The notes: a model not told the origin generated them from the sequence alone. Positions 1-9,464 are shown, counted from the stretch's first letter. The stretch is 64,000 nucleotides of DNA from Flavobacterium sp. SM15 (GCF_022012335.1 NZ_JAKLTO010000007.1:104242-168241); one strand, 5' to 3'. Program-made: numbers and translations.

Positions 1-941
1 CCATCCACATAATACAACACTTCATCACTGTCGATGTTACTGTGATTATAAGGTGCAGGAATCGACTCCGGATGGTAATCGTACAAACGCGGCACAAACG
101 AACATACCACAAACGCATCGGTTTCGAAAGTTTGGTGTACGGGAGGCGGTTGGTGGATTCTACCGGTAATCGGCTCAAAATCATGGATTGACAAGGCATA
201 TGGATAGTTAAAACCATCATAACCAACCACATCAAACGGATGGGTAGCATAAACCATCTCAAAAATTTCGTCTTTCTTTTTTACTTTGATGACAAAATCC
301 CCTTTTTCGTTATAAGTTTCCAATTCCTGAGGCTGACGGATGTCGCGCTCGCAAAACGGAGAATGTTCTAACAATTGTCCGAACCAGTTTCTATAACGTT
401 TCGGGGTATAAATCGGACGACGGGATTCTACAATAAACAAACGATTATCATCGGTATCGAAATCGATTTTATAGATCATTCCTCGCGGAACAATTAAGTA
501 ATCCCCGTATTTGAAATCCAGATTCCCTAACATGGTGCGCAATTTTCCGGTTCCTCTGTGGATGAAAATCATTTCGTCTGCATCGGTATTTTTATAGAAA
601 TAATCGCGGGTGGATTCTTTTGGAGCAGCCAAAATAATGGTACAATCGCTGTTGGTTAAAACGGCTTTTCTGCTTTCTAGGTAGTCGTTTTCCGGTGTTA
701 CCTGAAATCCGCGCAGACGGTAGGATTGAATATTATTTGCTTTGGCAATTTTTGGCGCAACACTGTATTGTTTACGAATTTCCTTTACCTGAGTAGGTCG
801 GTGTTCGTGGTACATATTGGTGGACATTCCGTCAAAACCAATGGTTCCGAACAACTGCTCGTAATACAAACCTCCATTTTCCTTACGGAACTGAATGTGT
901 CTTTTATGAGGGATTTTCCCTAATTTATGATAAAATGGCAT
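1..941 (-). CDS. hmgA: Homogentisate 1,2-dioxygenase, C-terminus cut by window edge
   Basis: Opens the ring of homogentisate in tyrosine/phenylalanine breakdown, giving maleylacetoacetate; a cytosolic non-haem iron enzyme. Reading the minus strand from the ATG at 939-941 gives an open frame of 313 codons to the left edge, starting MPFYHKLGKIPHKRH. It contains the family pattern around YYEQLFGTIGFDGMSTNMYH and, near the edge, PYNHSNIDSDEVLYY, where the His and Glu resemble cupin-type iron ligands. Bacteroidota members are roughly 385 residues, so about 70 residues should lie beyond position 1. No upstream gene shares its direction closely. Family identity is a judgement from recalled sequence pattern. 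Confidence 0.88.
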   Translation of the reverse strand, partial: MPFYHKLGKIPHKRHIQFRKENGGLYYEQLFGTIGFDGMSTNMYHEHRPTQVKEIRKQYSVAPKIAKANNIQSYRLRGFQVTPENDYLESRKAVLTNSDCTIILAAPKESTRDYFYKNTDADEMIFIHRGTGKLRTMLGNLDFKYGDYLIVPRGMIYKIDFDTDDNRLFIVESRRPIYTPKRYRNWFGQLLEHSPFCERDIRQPQELETYNEKGDFVIKVKKKDEIFEMVYATHPFDVVGYDGFNYPYALSIHDFEPITGRIHQPPPVHQTFETDAFVVCSFVPRLYDYHPESIPAPYNHSNIDSDEVLYYVD

Positions 942-1116
942 TTTTTATTTGTTTAATGTTTAACGTTCGTTTATAAAAACTCGCTCATACCAAATAAAAA
1001 CAGCTCATTCAGGATTTCTCTTGATGAGGAATTTTAAATGTGCCAATAAACCGGTCCAATGTTTATTCATAACACTACAAATATCGGAAATTTTCTTGGA
1101 AAAAAAGATAAAATAA
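942..1116. other. Intergenic, no gene seen
   Basis: AT-rich spacer between the homogentisate dioxygenase start and the terminator of the permease. Both neighbours are on the minus strand. I found no tRNA-like fold and no exact TAnnTTTG element for the dioxygenase gene here; the nearest is TATTTG-like, with a one-base shorter spacer. Confidence 0.5.
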
Positions 1117-1149
1117 AAAATCCCAAAAAAACTGTTTTTTTGGGATTTT
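1117..1149 (-). terminator. Intrinsic terminator of the amino acid permease
   Basis: A perfect 15-bp stem (1117-1131 with 1135-1149, 3-nt loop CTG) followed on the minus strand by a T-rich run. It lies 18 nt past the permease stop. The stem is mostly A-T apart from a GGGA/TCCC core. Confidence 0.8.
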
Positions 1150-1167
1150 GTGATATATAGAAAAATT

Positions 1168-2805
1168 TTATTTCGCTCTTCTGAAACTGATAAAATAAAT
1201 GATTGCATGAACAGCAGAAAACAACAATGAGAAATAGTACAAGAATTTATCATCTATTGTCGGGTCGGAATGATGCACGATCGCTACAGCAATTAACGCC
1301 ACAACCATTCCAAGTCCTGAGAGTGCAACAACTCTGTAGCTACTCTTGTCAAAACCGTCTTTGTTTAAGATACTGTTTTTCATTCCGTAGAAAATATACA
1401 GGTCAAACCCTATCATCATCCAAACGATCAAACGGATCCAAGTATCCAGCGGTAAGAATACCATCATAAACAAACAAACCAAAATACCCAACACCGGAAC
1501 CACAGGAACTAAAGGTGTTCTGAAAGCTCTTGGCGCCTCAGGCATTTTCTTACGCATTACCAAAACGCCCAAGCATACTAAAATAAACGCGAACAACGTT
1601 CCGATACTTGTCATTTCACCAACTACTCTTGCAGGAACAAACGCCGCGAACAAACTTACGATCATCATAAACAATAAGTTGTTTTTTGCAGGTGTTCTGA
1701 ATTTAGGGTGTACTTCCGAGAAAACTTTCGGCATTAACCCGTCTTTACTCATCGAGAAAAACACACGGCTTTGTCCCATTAACATTACTAAAATAACCGA
1801 AGCATATCCTGCCAAAATAGCCAAAATAATAGCCTTGTTCAACCAAGGATAAGCCGGAGTGATCATTCCAGCTGCATTTACCGTTCCCATATTATCAATG
1901 GCAATGGCTACCGGAGCGATTCCGTCTGCACCGGCAAAAGCGGTATAATTCACAACACCGGTCATAACGTGAGCAAACAATATATACAAAAGCGTACAGA
2001 TTCCTAAAGACAAAAGGATTCCGATTGGCATGTCTCTTTTTGGATTTTTAGCCTCTTGCGCAGCTGTTGAAACCGCGTCAAAACCAATATAAGCAAAGAA
2101 AACAATAGCGGCAGCACGAATAATTCCGCTGAAGCCAAACTCCCCGAAAGTACCAGTATTTGCAGGAATGTATGGTGTATAATTTTCAGGACGGATGTAT
2201 TGCCATCCCAGAGCAATGAATACTAATACAACTGTTACTTTCAGCAAAACGATAATTCCGTTTACGAAAGCCGATTCTTTAGTCCCGCGAATCAATATTA
2301 AGGACATGATCATTACAATGAATACTGCCGGCACATTTATAATCCCTCCTTCAAAAGGGGAAAGCATATAAGCATCGTCTATATGGATACCGTAGCCACT
2401 GAGGAACTTTCCGAGATACCTGGACCAACTAATCGATACGGTCGCCGCTCCTACTGCATATTCTAAAACCAAATCCCAACCGATAATCCAAGCCACGAAT
2501 TCTCCCATAGTAGCAAAAGAATACGTATAGGCGCTTCCGGCTACAGGAATCATGGAGGAAAATTCCGCATAACATAACCCTGCAAACACACAGCCGATTG
2601 CTGCTACTATAAATGAAATTGTTATGGCTGGTCCTGCATTAGTTGCTGCCGCCATTCCGGTAATGGAAAACAATCCTGCACCAATGATAGCACCAACACC
2701 TAAAGCGGTTAAGCCAGATGCGGTTAATGTTTTCTTTAATCCTTTTTCAGACTCTGAAGCTTCTTCAAGCAACAAATTCAGAGGTTTTCTTTTCCAAATA
2801 GACAT
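1168..2805 (-). CDS. APC-family amino acid permease
   Basis: Inner-membrane secondary transporter of the amino acid-polyamine-organocation superfamily, of the cationic amino acid transporter-like type. The 545-residue protein begins with a soluble N-terminus of about 30 residues, then the TM1 signature GVGAIIGAGLFSITG. About twelve or more hydrophobic segments follow, including the conserved TM6-8 region FFAYIGFDAVSTAAQEAKNP. Length fits the family. The substrate cannot be read from sequence. A TAnnTTTG element 24 nt upstream and a strong terminator downstream suggest a single-gene transcript. Confidence 0.9.
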   Translation of the reverse strand: MSIWKRKPLNLLLEEASESEKGLKKTLTASGLTALGVGAIIGAGLFSITGMAAATNAGPAITISFIVAAIGCVFAGLCYAEFSSMIPVAGSAYTYSFATMGEFVAWIIGWDLVLEYAVGAATVSISWSRYLGKFLSGYGIHIDDAYMLSPFEGGIINVPAVFIVMIMSLILIRGTKESAFVNGIIVLLKVTVVLVFIALGWQYIRPENYTPYIPANTGTFGEFGFSGIIRAAAIVFFAYIGFDAVSTAAQEAKNPKRDMPIGILLSLGICTLLYILFAHVMTGVVNYTAFAGADGIAPVAIAIDNMGTVNAAGMITPAYPWLNKAIILAILAGYASVILVMLMGQSRVFFSMSKDGLMPKVFSEVHPKFRTPAKNNLLFMMIVSLFAAFVPARVVGEMTSIGTLFAFILVCLGVLVMRKKMPEAPRAFRTPLVPVVPVLGILVCLFMMVFLPLDTWIRLIVWMMIGFDLYIFYGMKNSILNKDGFDKSSYRVVALSGLGMVVALIAVAIVHHSDPTIDDKFLYYFSLLFSAVHAIIYFISFRRAK

Positions 2806-2829
2806 ATATATAGTTTTGGTATTTTAGCC

Positions 2830-2837
2830 CAAAAATA
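2830..2837 (-). promoter_or_regulatory. -7 promoter element of the permease gene
   Basis: TATTTTTG on the minus strand matches the Bacteroidota sigma-A -7 consensus TAnnTTTG and lies 24 nt before the permease ATG. No clear -33 TTG was seen. Confidence 0.55.
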
Positions 2838-2911
2838 GACTTTTTTAAAAACATTCGCATAAAAAAAGAAAAAATTAAAAAGAAATCAAAAAAAACAGGC
2901 GAATTCTAAGA

Positions 2912-5122
2912 CTAAAACACAAAGCCAACACTAAACCAAGTGTGGTGGTCATGGGTTTCCGGTGACCAACTGTGTTTGATTTCGATAGGACCTATAAAAG
3001 TTTCCAATCCGTAGCCAAAAGCATAGCCGGAATATTTCGGTCTTGAAATCCAGGCGTCGCTTTCAAAAATATTGTTGCCGATATTAGAAAAATTTGCCGC
3101 AAAATTAAAGTGGTTCTTTTTGTAAAATTCGTAATCAATACCCGCTTCCCCCTTCACATAACTGTCTCCGGAAATACTCAGGAAATCATAGCCGTAAAAG
3201 TGACGGAAATTATTAATCATGGTGTAACCGTAGCCTCCCAGCACAAAATCATGAAAAGGGATGGTGCGCTCTCCAAGGGCAAAACCACCTTCCGATTGAA
3301 GCTTGATCGTAATTTTTTTAAAGAAGGTTTGTACTAACTGCATGTTGGCTTTTGCAATTGAAAACGGTTCAAAAGTATGGGTATAATCCGATGAATACAT
3401 AAACGATTTAAAATCCCCCACAAACTGAAACCCCTTTTTTGGGAAGTAATTTTTGTCCAACGAATCAAATTTCACATACCCATAAGGCGCAAAATAAGAA
3501 CTGTTTTCTAGTGTCGGTGTGGTGTTTTCTAAAGTAGCCGATTGAATTTTCAGGTGCTTGTACTCCAATCCGCCGCCGATTAAAAACCGTTGAATAAAAA
3601 CCGTCTGGGCATAAATCTGATTGGTAAAATCGGAATAATTAATGTTGATGGAATTCACATCAAGTGAACTCAGGGCGCTTCCATTACTGAAATCGGTAAG
3701 AATGTTTTTATCGAATTGATTGAATCGGGAATTGAAACCAAAACTCCAATAAAAACCGTTGTCCAAATAATAATTTAAATTAAAGCGCGTATTATCCCCC
3801 AGAATTAAATCAAGGGAAGCCACATCGTTTTTAAAAAGTAATTTTTTTTGGGTTAGGTTGACCAAAACCGCACTCTTGTAAAGACCGTCGTAATGCAGTC
3901 CGAAGCGAAGGTATCGGTTTACGGGATTTTCTTTCAGATCCAACACTAAGCGGTCTCCATCGCCTTTATCTTCTTTTTCAAACCAATAGGAAATCGCACT
4001 GAAATTTTGAGTAGAGTTCAAATTGCTGATTCCCTGATTCAATTTCTCATAGGTGATTTTTTTTCCGCTTCGAAAACGAAGTTTTCCCAAAATATACGGT
4101 CGGGTAAAGCTTTGCAGCGGATTAATTTTTACTTCCGAAATTTTTAGGGTATCGGTTAACTGATTGTTCTTTTTTATCGAAATCGTATCGTGAAAACCTC
4201 CCAGTTTTACCAGTTTTTCATAAACCGTAAAGGCTGCCTCCTCGCCTTTTTTAATAATCTCATGCCCCAGGTCAAAAGAAATAACCGAATAACCTTTAAT
4301 GTCCGGCTTAATATAAATGTCGGTCAGTTTGCGCTTGGCTTCCATTTTTTCGATCATACTGAAATTGGTAATCTGAACCAAAACCCCCGAAGCTCCTCCA
4401 ATGGTTTCCCGGTCTTTCAATCCGTCCTGAACATCTACCCCGATAACAATGTCGGCCCCCATTTTTCGCACTTCTTCCACAGGATAGTTATTGGTTACTC
4501 CACCGTCTATGAGCAGTTTTCCATCAATTTCAATCGGGGTATACAAAGAGGGAAAAGCACCGCTGGCCAAAATTGCTTTAGGTAAAACCCCTTCCCGTAA
4601 CACCATTTCCTGACCCGTTTCGATATCAGTGGCAATACAGACAAAAGGAATCGGCAGTTTGCTGAAATCCCGGGTATAACGCACATGGCTGGTCAACCTG
4701 CTGAGTAAATTATAATTGTAAAGTCCTTTGGAAAGTGCGGTAGGCACCCCAACTTTATAATTTTTGAAAGGAAGGGTTACAGCGTACACCTCGTCGTTGC
4801 GTTTCTCGAAGAAATTTTTAGACGAGCGCGGAATGTAGTCCTGCAAAAGCGCATCAGAATCTACCACTTTAAAAATCGAATCCAGTTGTCGCGCATTGTA
4901 ACCCGAAGCATACAACCCGCCTACAATGGCCCCCATACTGGTCCCTCCGATATAATCCACTTTAATCCCTGCTTCTTCAAGCACTTTCAAAACGCCAATA
5001 TGCGCTAATCCTTTCGCACCACCACCACTTAAAACCACACCAATTTTGGGTTTCTTTTGATCTTGGGCAAAGACAGAAAAAACTAGGCTAAAGAGTAAAA
5101 TCAGCGGGAGAAGTTTCTTCAT
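2912..5122 (-). CDS. Patatin-like phospholipase with POTRA and outer-membrane barrel (PlpD-like)
   Basis: Probable outer-membrane protein carrying a lipid hydrolase domain (type Vd-like). Starting at the ATG at 5120-5122 gives 736 residues and a clean signal peptide ending SVFAQ; a longer frame upstream would lie inside uvrC and hide the signal. The patatin domain occupies about 25-300, with oxyanion motif GGGAKG (33-38), nucleophile GTSMG (Ser62) and catalytic DGG (Asp206). A POTRA-like segment follows (about 340-420), then a barrel of alternating aromatic strands to the final SVGFVF, ending in Phe as is usual for outer-membrane proteins. The start codon is one base after the uvrC stop, so the two are likely co-transcribed. 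Confidence 0.88.
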   Translation of the reverse strand: MKKLLPLILLFSLVFSVFAQDQKKPKIGVVLSGGGAKGLAHIGVLKVLEEAGIKVDYIGGTSMGAIVGGLYASGYNARQLDSIFKVVDSDALLQDYIPRSSKNFFEKRNDEVYAVTLPFKNYKVGVPTALSKGLYNYNLLSRLTSHVRYTRDFSKLPIPFVCIATDIETGQEMVLREGVLPKAILASGAFPSLYTPIEIDGKLLIDGGVTNNYPVEEVRKMGADIVIGVDVQDGLKDRETIGGASGVLVQITNFSMIEKMEAKRKLTDIYIKPDIKGYSVISFDLGHEIIKKGEEAAFTVYEKLVKLGGFHDTISIKKNNQLTDTLKISEVKINPLQSFTRPYILGKLRFRSGKKITYEKLNQGISNLNSTQNFSAISYWFEKEDKGDGDRLVLDLKENPVNRYLRFGLHYDGLYKSAVLVNLTQKKLLFKNDVASLDLILGDNTRFNLNYYLDNGFYWSFGFNSRFNQFDKNILTDFSNGSALSSLDVNSININYSDFTNQIYAQTVFIQRFLIGGGLEYKHLKIQSATLENTTPTLENSSYFAPYGYVKFDSLDKNYFPKKGFQFVGDFKSFMYSSDYTHTFEPFSIAKANMQLVQTFFKKITIKLQSEGGFALGERTIPFHDFVLGGYGYTMINNFRHFYGYDFLSISGDSYVKGEAGIDYEFYKKNHFNFAANFSNIGNNIFESDAWISRPKYSGYAFGYGLETFIGPIEIKHSWSPETHDHHTWFSVGFVF

Positions 5123-5123
5123 G

Positions 5124-6929
5124 TTATTGTTCGGGATTGGATTTCTTGTAAAATTCGACAATTTTTTTGGCTTTTGAAAGCCCAACGACGTCAGAAATTT
5201 CTTTTTCGGTCGCATTTGATAATCTTTTTACAGATTTGAACTGTTTTATTAACGCAATCATGGTTTTTTCACCAATTCCGGGAATGGTTTCCATCGAAGT
5301 TTGAATCGCCGCCTTGCTGCGTTTGTCGCGGTGAAACGTAATTCCGAAACGGTGCGCTTCGTTGCGCAAATGCTGAATGGTTTTCAGGGTTTCCGATTTC
5401 TTGTCCAGATAAAGCGGCACCGAATCTCCCGGATAATAAATTTCTTCCAGACGTTTGGCAATCCCGATGATGGCAATTTTTCCGCGCAAGCCCAAATCTT
5501 CCAGACTTTTCAACGCTGAGGACAACTGCCCTTTTCCACCGTCAATGATGATCAGCTGCGGCAACGGTTCGTTTTCCTCCAGCAAACGCTTGTAACGCCT
5601 ATAAACAACTTCTTCCATAGAGGCAAAATCGTTCGGGCCTTCCACGGTTTTGATGTTGAAATGACGGTAATCTTTCTTGCTCGGTTTGCCGTCCTTAAAC
5701 ACTACACAGGCCGCAACCGGATTGGCTCCCTGAATATTAGAATTATCAAAACATTCAATGTGACGCGGTTCCACCGACAAGCGCAAATCCTTCTGCATCT
5801 GCGCCATAATACGGTTAGTATGCCGGTCCGGATCGACGATTTTGATTTGTTTGAGTTGATCCAAGCGGTAGTATTTTGCATTGCGCTCGGACAAATCAAG
5901 AATTTGCTTTTTATCACCCAGTTTAGGGACAGTCACTTTTATTTTATCGCCGAAATCAAGTTCGAACGGCAGGATGATTTCTTTGGACAGCAGATGAAAA
6001 CGCTCACGGAGTTCCACAACAGCCAATTCTAAAAGTTCTTCGTTGGTTTCTTCGAGTTTCTTTTTGAGTTCCATGGTATGAGAACGCACAATCGCGCCGT
6101 GGGAAATCTGAAGGAAATTCACATACGCCATGCTTTCATCGGACACAATGGAAAACACATCGATATTGGAAATCTTCGGGTTCAAAATGGTCGATTTCGC
6201 CTGATAATTTTCCAGCACTTCGATCTTTTCCTTGATTTTTTGGGCTTCTTCGAACTTCATGTCCAGCGCCAAATCGGTCATGTGTTTTTTGAAGTCTTTC
6301 AAACTCTCTTTAAAATTCCCTTTTAAGATTTCGCGGATAGCCTGCACCTGTTTCTCATAATTAGTAATGCTTTCCAAACCTTCGCACGGCCCTTTACAGT
6401 TCCCGATGTGGTACTCCAAACAGACTTTGAACTTCCCGCTGTCAATGTTCGCCTTGCTCAAATCATAGTTGCAGGTGCGCAGCGGATACAATTCTTTAAT
6501 TAAATCCAAAATCGTATGCACGGTCTTAAAACTGGTGTACGGGCCAAAGTATTCCGAGCCGTCTTTAATCATTTTCCGGGTGGAAAAAATTCTGGGGAAC
6601 CGCTCGTTTTTGATGCAGATCCACGGATAGGTCTTATCATCACGGAGCAACACATTATAGCGCGGCTGAAGCGTTTTGATCAGGTTGTTTTCCAGCAGCA
6701 GCGCATCGGTTTCCGTAGGTACAACGATGTGCTTAATGGCTACAATCTTCTTAACCAGCACATTGGTTTTGGCGTTGTCGTGCACTTTATTGAAGTAGGA
6801 CGAAACGCGTTTTTTTAAATTCTTGGCTTTCCCCACATAAAGGATCTTGCCGTCTTTATCGTAATACTGATAGACGCCGGGACTGTCCGGTAAGGTTTGA
6901 ATTTGGAGTTCTAAAGCGGAGAGCGACAT
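5124..6929 (-). CDS. uvrC: Excinuclease ABC subunit C
   Basis: Makes the two incisions around DNA lesions in nucleotide excision repair, together with UvrA and UvrB. The 601-residue protein has the GIY-YIG nuclease domain at the N-terminus (about 13-95, with GVYQYYD and ILYVGKAKNLKKR) and a cysteine cluster region near LRTCNYDL. A UVR (UvrB-binding) helix pair sits at about 200-245, the RNase H-like second nuclease domain starts at CFDNSNIQG, and a C-terminal helix-hairpin-helix includes IPGIGEKT. Length is normal for the family. The downstream patatin gene begins one base after its stop. Confidence 0.97.
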   Translation of the reverse strand: MSLSALELQIQTLPDSPGVYQYYDKDGKILYVGKAKNLKKRVSSYFNKVHDNAKTNVLVKKIVAIKHIVVPTETDALLLENNLIKTLQPRYNVLLRDDKTYPWICIKNERFPRIFSTRKMIKDGSEYFGPYTSFKTVHTILDLIKELYPLRTCNYDLSKANIDSGKFKVCLEYHIGNCKGPCEGLESITNYEKQVQAIREILKGNFKESLKDFKKHMTDLALDMKFEEAQKIKEKIEVLENYQAKSTILNPKISNIDVFSIVSDESMAYVNFLQISHGAIVRSHTMELKKKLEETNEELLELAVVELRERFHLLSKEIILPFELDFGDKIKVTVPKLGDKKQILDLSERNAKYYRLDQLKQIKIVDPDRHTNRIMAQMQKDLRLSVEPRHIECFDNSNIQGANPVAACVVFKDGKPSKKDYRHFNIKTVEGPNDFASMEEVVYRRYKRLLEENEPLPQLIIIDGGKGQLSSALKSLEDLGLRGKIAIIGIAKRLEEIYYPGDSVPLYLDKKSETLKTIQHLRNEAHRFGITFHRDKRSKAAIQTSMETIPGIGEKTMIALIKQFKSVKRLSNATEKEISDVVGLSKAKKIVEFYKKSNPEQ

Positions 6930-6955
6930 TTTGAGGATTTGTTCTTAGCTAGTTT

Positions 6956-6963
6956 CAAAGTTA
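6956..6963 (-). promoter_or_regulatory. -7 promoter element of uvrC
   Basis: TAACTTTG on the minus strand, 26 nt before the uvrC ATG, fits TAnnTTTG. Confidence 0.55.
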
Positions 6964-7042
6964 CGAATTAGTTCCACTAAAAACAGTTCGATTCAAAATT
7001 TATAACGCATCACTCCTAATGGACAATTATGGCTTGTCTCCG

Positions 7043-7540
7043 TCATTCTTTCATTAAGTTCCAGGTGTAATCAAAAAGTTTCAAAAAATTTTCCAGTTCA
7101 GGAAGCCTTTCGTTTTCATCGGCCAAATTAGTTCCAATATTTACAGTATAGGCTCCATCCCCAAAACTCAGAGAATACGATATCCCATCGGCTATATTGA
7201 AATCGTAATTGATTTTATCAATATCAATTTTTTTAATCATCCTCACAATTGTATCGAACTGTTCAGTGTTCATTTCATCACCTATGGTTAAGGAATTTGC
7301 CCTATTCATATCATCGGTAGTGTAAATTTTCTTTACATAACATCCCTTTTTGCTGTCCCGAAAAAAGGACAACCCAATAAGTTTCTTTTCAACTTTACTG
7401 CGGTACAAATGAGGCGCGCTTCTGTGGAGCGTAATCGACACAACCTTTATTTCTTTGTCAAGCTTGTACGTGTTCACCTCTTGTGCCAAAGAAGTTAAAA
7501 AACAAAAGCTAAAAGCAAGCAATAGAAAGAGTTGTTTCAT
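7043..7540 (-). CDS. Small secreted protein of unknown function
   Basis: I do not recognise this 165-residue protein. It begins with a good signal peptide (MKQLFLLLAFSFCFLTSLAQ) and so should be exported. The mature part is mixed charged/aromatic with no transmembrane segment, no lipobox cysteine and no known catalytic motif. It ends just upstream of uvrC on the same strand, but a 113-nt gap containing a uvrC promoter element suggests separate transcription. Confidence 0.65.
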   Translation of the reverse strand: MKQLFLLLAFSFCFLTSLAQEVNTYKLDKEIKVVSITLHRSAPHLYRSKVEKKLIGLSFFRDSKKGCYVKKIYTTDDMNRANSLTIGDEMNTEQFDTIVRMIKKIDIDKINYDFNIADGISYSLSFGDGAYTVNIGTNLADENERLPELENFLKLFDYTWNLMKE

Positions 7541-7890
7541 TTAGTATTCTTTTTGGAAGTTCGGCTATTTTGGCCATGTAACGACACGTGCTTTTAGATG
7601 TACCAAGGCAGCCCTGTTCCAAAGTTACAAATTAATTGCTACTTCGCCACGGTTGCTTCAATAATCAGTTCAATTGAAAAACAAACTATAAACATTGCAA
7701 CTTTCAATCAAAAAATACAGTTGTTTTCTTAATTTTTACAGTTCTTCTTTCAATAGATTACAATACATATTCAATTTTTATACTAAGTTGTTCTATACAT
7801 TGACAAATGCTATTGATTTTTTCAGTTATTAAATCAATTTTATAAGAATTTATTTATATAATTGTACATAAATTCATAAAAAATACTTCT
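7541..7890. other. 350-nt divergent intergenic region
   Basis: Separates a minus-strand gene and a plus-strand gene, so it should hold two promoters. One minus-strand TAACTTTG (7620-7627) fits the -7 consensus, 79 nt before the ATG at 7540. The right half is very AT-rich. I see no tRNA, no long repeat and no plausible extra gene. Confidence 0.45.
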
Positions 7891-8367
7891 ATGCCCATCG
7901 ACAATTTAGGAAAAAGCCATTTTACGCCTGCCGAAATCACTACCCTTACCCAAAACCTGCAACAGATTCGAGCTATTCTCAGCCGAATGAGCGTTAATCT
8001 TACCCCTGCGGAACGCCGTCAATACGCCAAAGTAGGTGAACAGAACAAGCTTTTGGTGAATAAGGTGCGCGACTACCATCAAAGCCAACCCCAATTACAA
8101 TCCCCTGAAATTGACTGGAACGAATTTGAAAAAGACTATGCGGACCGAACCGTCACTGGCGCACTTCTTTCCCAAGTACGAGAGTTGGAACGCGAGCTAC
8201 TGAGCATTAAAATACTCCGTGATTTCGACAACTACACCGATGCCCTGCGCGATTACAAATACGCAAAATACAAAAACAGTTTTGCCAATCAAATTGGTTA
8301 TGCCGCTAAAATTGAAAGCCTGAAAGTATTCTTCCCAAAAACAGGAAAGACCAAGAAGAAAAAATGA
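7891..8367 (+). CDS. Conserved-looking cytosolic protein of unknown function
   Basis: 158 residues with no signal peptide or membrane segment. The sequence is helical and charged, with a probable coiled-coil stretch at about 95-120 (LSQVRELERELLSIKIL), and ends in a basic KTKKKK tail. I cannot assign a family. The start is the only ATG compatible with the whole frame. An AT-rich heptamer array follows directly after the stop, before the next gene. Confidence 0.6.
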   Translation: MPIDNLGKSHFTPAEITTLTQNLQQIRAILSRMSVNLTPAERRQYAKVGEQNKLLVNKVRDYHQSQPQLQSPEIDWNEFEKDYADRTVTGALLSQVRELERELLSIKILRDFDNYTDALRDYKYAKYKNSFANQIGYAAKIESLKVFFPKTGKTKKKK

Positions 8368-8368
8368 T

Positions 8369-8410
8369 CCCTATAACTCATAATTCATAACTTATAATTT
8401 ATAATTATTA
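8369..8410 (+). repeat. Degenerate heptanucleotide array (consensus AYTYATA)
   Basis: Six back-to-back 7-nt units without a phase break, for example ACTCATA (8376-8382) and ATTCATA (8383-8389). Nearly all end in ATA. It fills the spacer between the unknown 158-residue protein and the M14 gene. Read on the other strand it resembles the array at 40994-41021. Confidence 0.75.
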
Positions 8411-8433
8411 CTATTTTAGCGTTTTAACCCGCT

Positions 8434-9408
8434 ATGAACTACCGCAATAACATCCTGAAAATCCTAAAAGAAGAAATCCTGCCAGGAGAAAGCAAAACCA
8501 TCAACATGGAAATTGCCAAACTTCACACGATGACCAAACTGAAAATCCCCATCATCGTGGAGCGTTCCAAGCTTCCGGGACCGACCGTATTGTTATCGGC
8601 AGGACTGCACGGCGACGAAATCAACGGGATTGAAATTGTCCGTCAGCTCATTGTGAAAAAAATCAACAAACCCAAAACGGGAACGATCATTTGCATTCCG
8701 ATCATCAATGTATTCGGTTTTGTGAACCAAACCCGCGAATTTCCAGACGGTCGCGACCTGAACCGCGTATTCCCGGGAAGTAAAAACGGTTCGTTGGCCA
8801 GTCGTTTTGCCTATTATCTTTTAAAAGAAGTGATCCCGTTTGTGGATTATGCCATTGATTTTCATGCCGGTGGTGCGGCACGGTTTAATGCGGCTCAAAT
8901 TCGAATCGCGCCCAACAATGCGGAACTTAGGGACTTGGCAGAAATTTTCAATGCGCCCTTTACGTTGTATTCCAACAACATTACCGGCTCCTTCCGAAAT
9001 TCCTGCGATAAATTAGGAGTGAAAATGCTCTTGTTTGAAGGCGGAAAATCCATCGACATCAACGAAGACATTACCCAACAGGGCATTGAAGGTGCCAAAC
9101 GGGTTTTGGAACACCTGAACATGCTCAACCACCGTAAAAAAGCAACACCCGCCGAAAACAACAGCATCTATATTGAAAAATCAAGTTGGATTCGCGCACG
9201 CTATTCCGGAATGTTCCACGGGTACACCCAAATTGGGAGTTATGTTGAAAAAGGACAACTTTTGGCCACCATTTCTGACCCGTACGGAAAAGTGGAACAC
9301 AAAATGAAAGCGCCGAACAAAGGGTACATCATCAACGTAAACGAAGCGCCGATTGTGTATCAAGGTGATGCGATTTATCATATTTCTACCGAACTGGAAC
9401 AAACCTAA
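8434..9408 (+). CDS. Succinylglutamate desuccinylase/aspartoacylase-family (M14) metallohydrolase
   Basis: Zinc-dependent deacylase or carboxypeptidase fold of the AstE/AspA branch of M14. In 324 residues it has the zinc motif HGDE (His59, Glu62), the third ligand in DFHAGG (His144), the conserved substrate-binding segment DGRDLNRVFPG and the general-base motif FEGGKS (Glu202). A C-terminal beta domain of about 80 residues (GMFHGYTQIGSYVEKGQ) is typical. In related bacteria this family often sits beside a RimK-type ligase; no such gene is seen here. The substrate cannot be named from sequence. Confidence 0.88.
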   Translation: MNYRNNILKILKEEILPGESKTINMEIAKLHTMTKLKIPIIVERSKLPGPTVLLSAGLHGDEINGIEIVRQLIVKKINKPKTGTIICIPIINVFGFVNQTREFPDGRDLNRVFPGSKNGSLASRFAYYLLKEVIPFVDYAIDFHAGGAARFNAAQIRIAPNNAELRDLAEIFNAPFTLYSNNITGSFRNSCDKLGVKMLLFEGGKSIDINEDITQQGIEGAKRVLEHLNMLNHRKKATPAENNSIYIEKSSWIRARYSGMFHGYTQIGSYVEKGQLLATISDPYGKVEHKMKAPNKGYIINVNEAPIVYQGDAIYHISTELEQT

Positions 9409-9440
9409 CAATTATCATATTTTATTGTTAGAGAAGCCCT

Positions 9441-9448
9441 TAGTTTTG
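9441..9448 (+). promoter_or_regulatory. -7 promoter element of the PLP decarboxylase gene
   Basis: TAGTTTTG fits TAnnTTTG and lies 16 nt before the ATG at 9465. Confidence 0.5.
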
Positions 9449-9464
9449 ATTAAAATTCAAGACT

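Noticed and set aside
4190..4585. Plus-strand open frame of 131 codons
   Set aside because: Antisense to the patatin catalytic domain, which has intact motifs; no promoter or family match.
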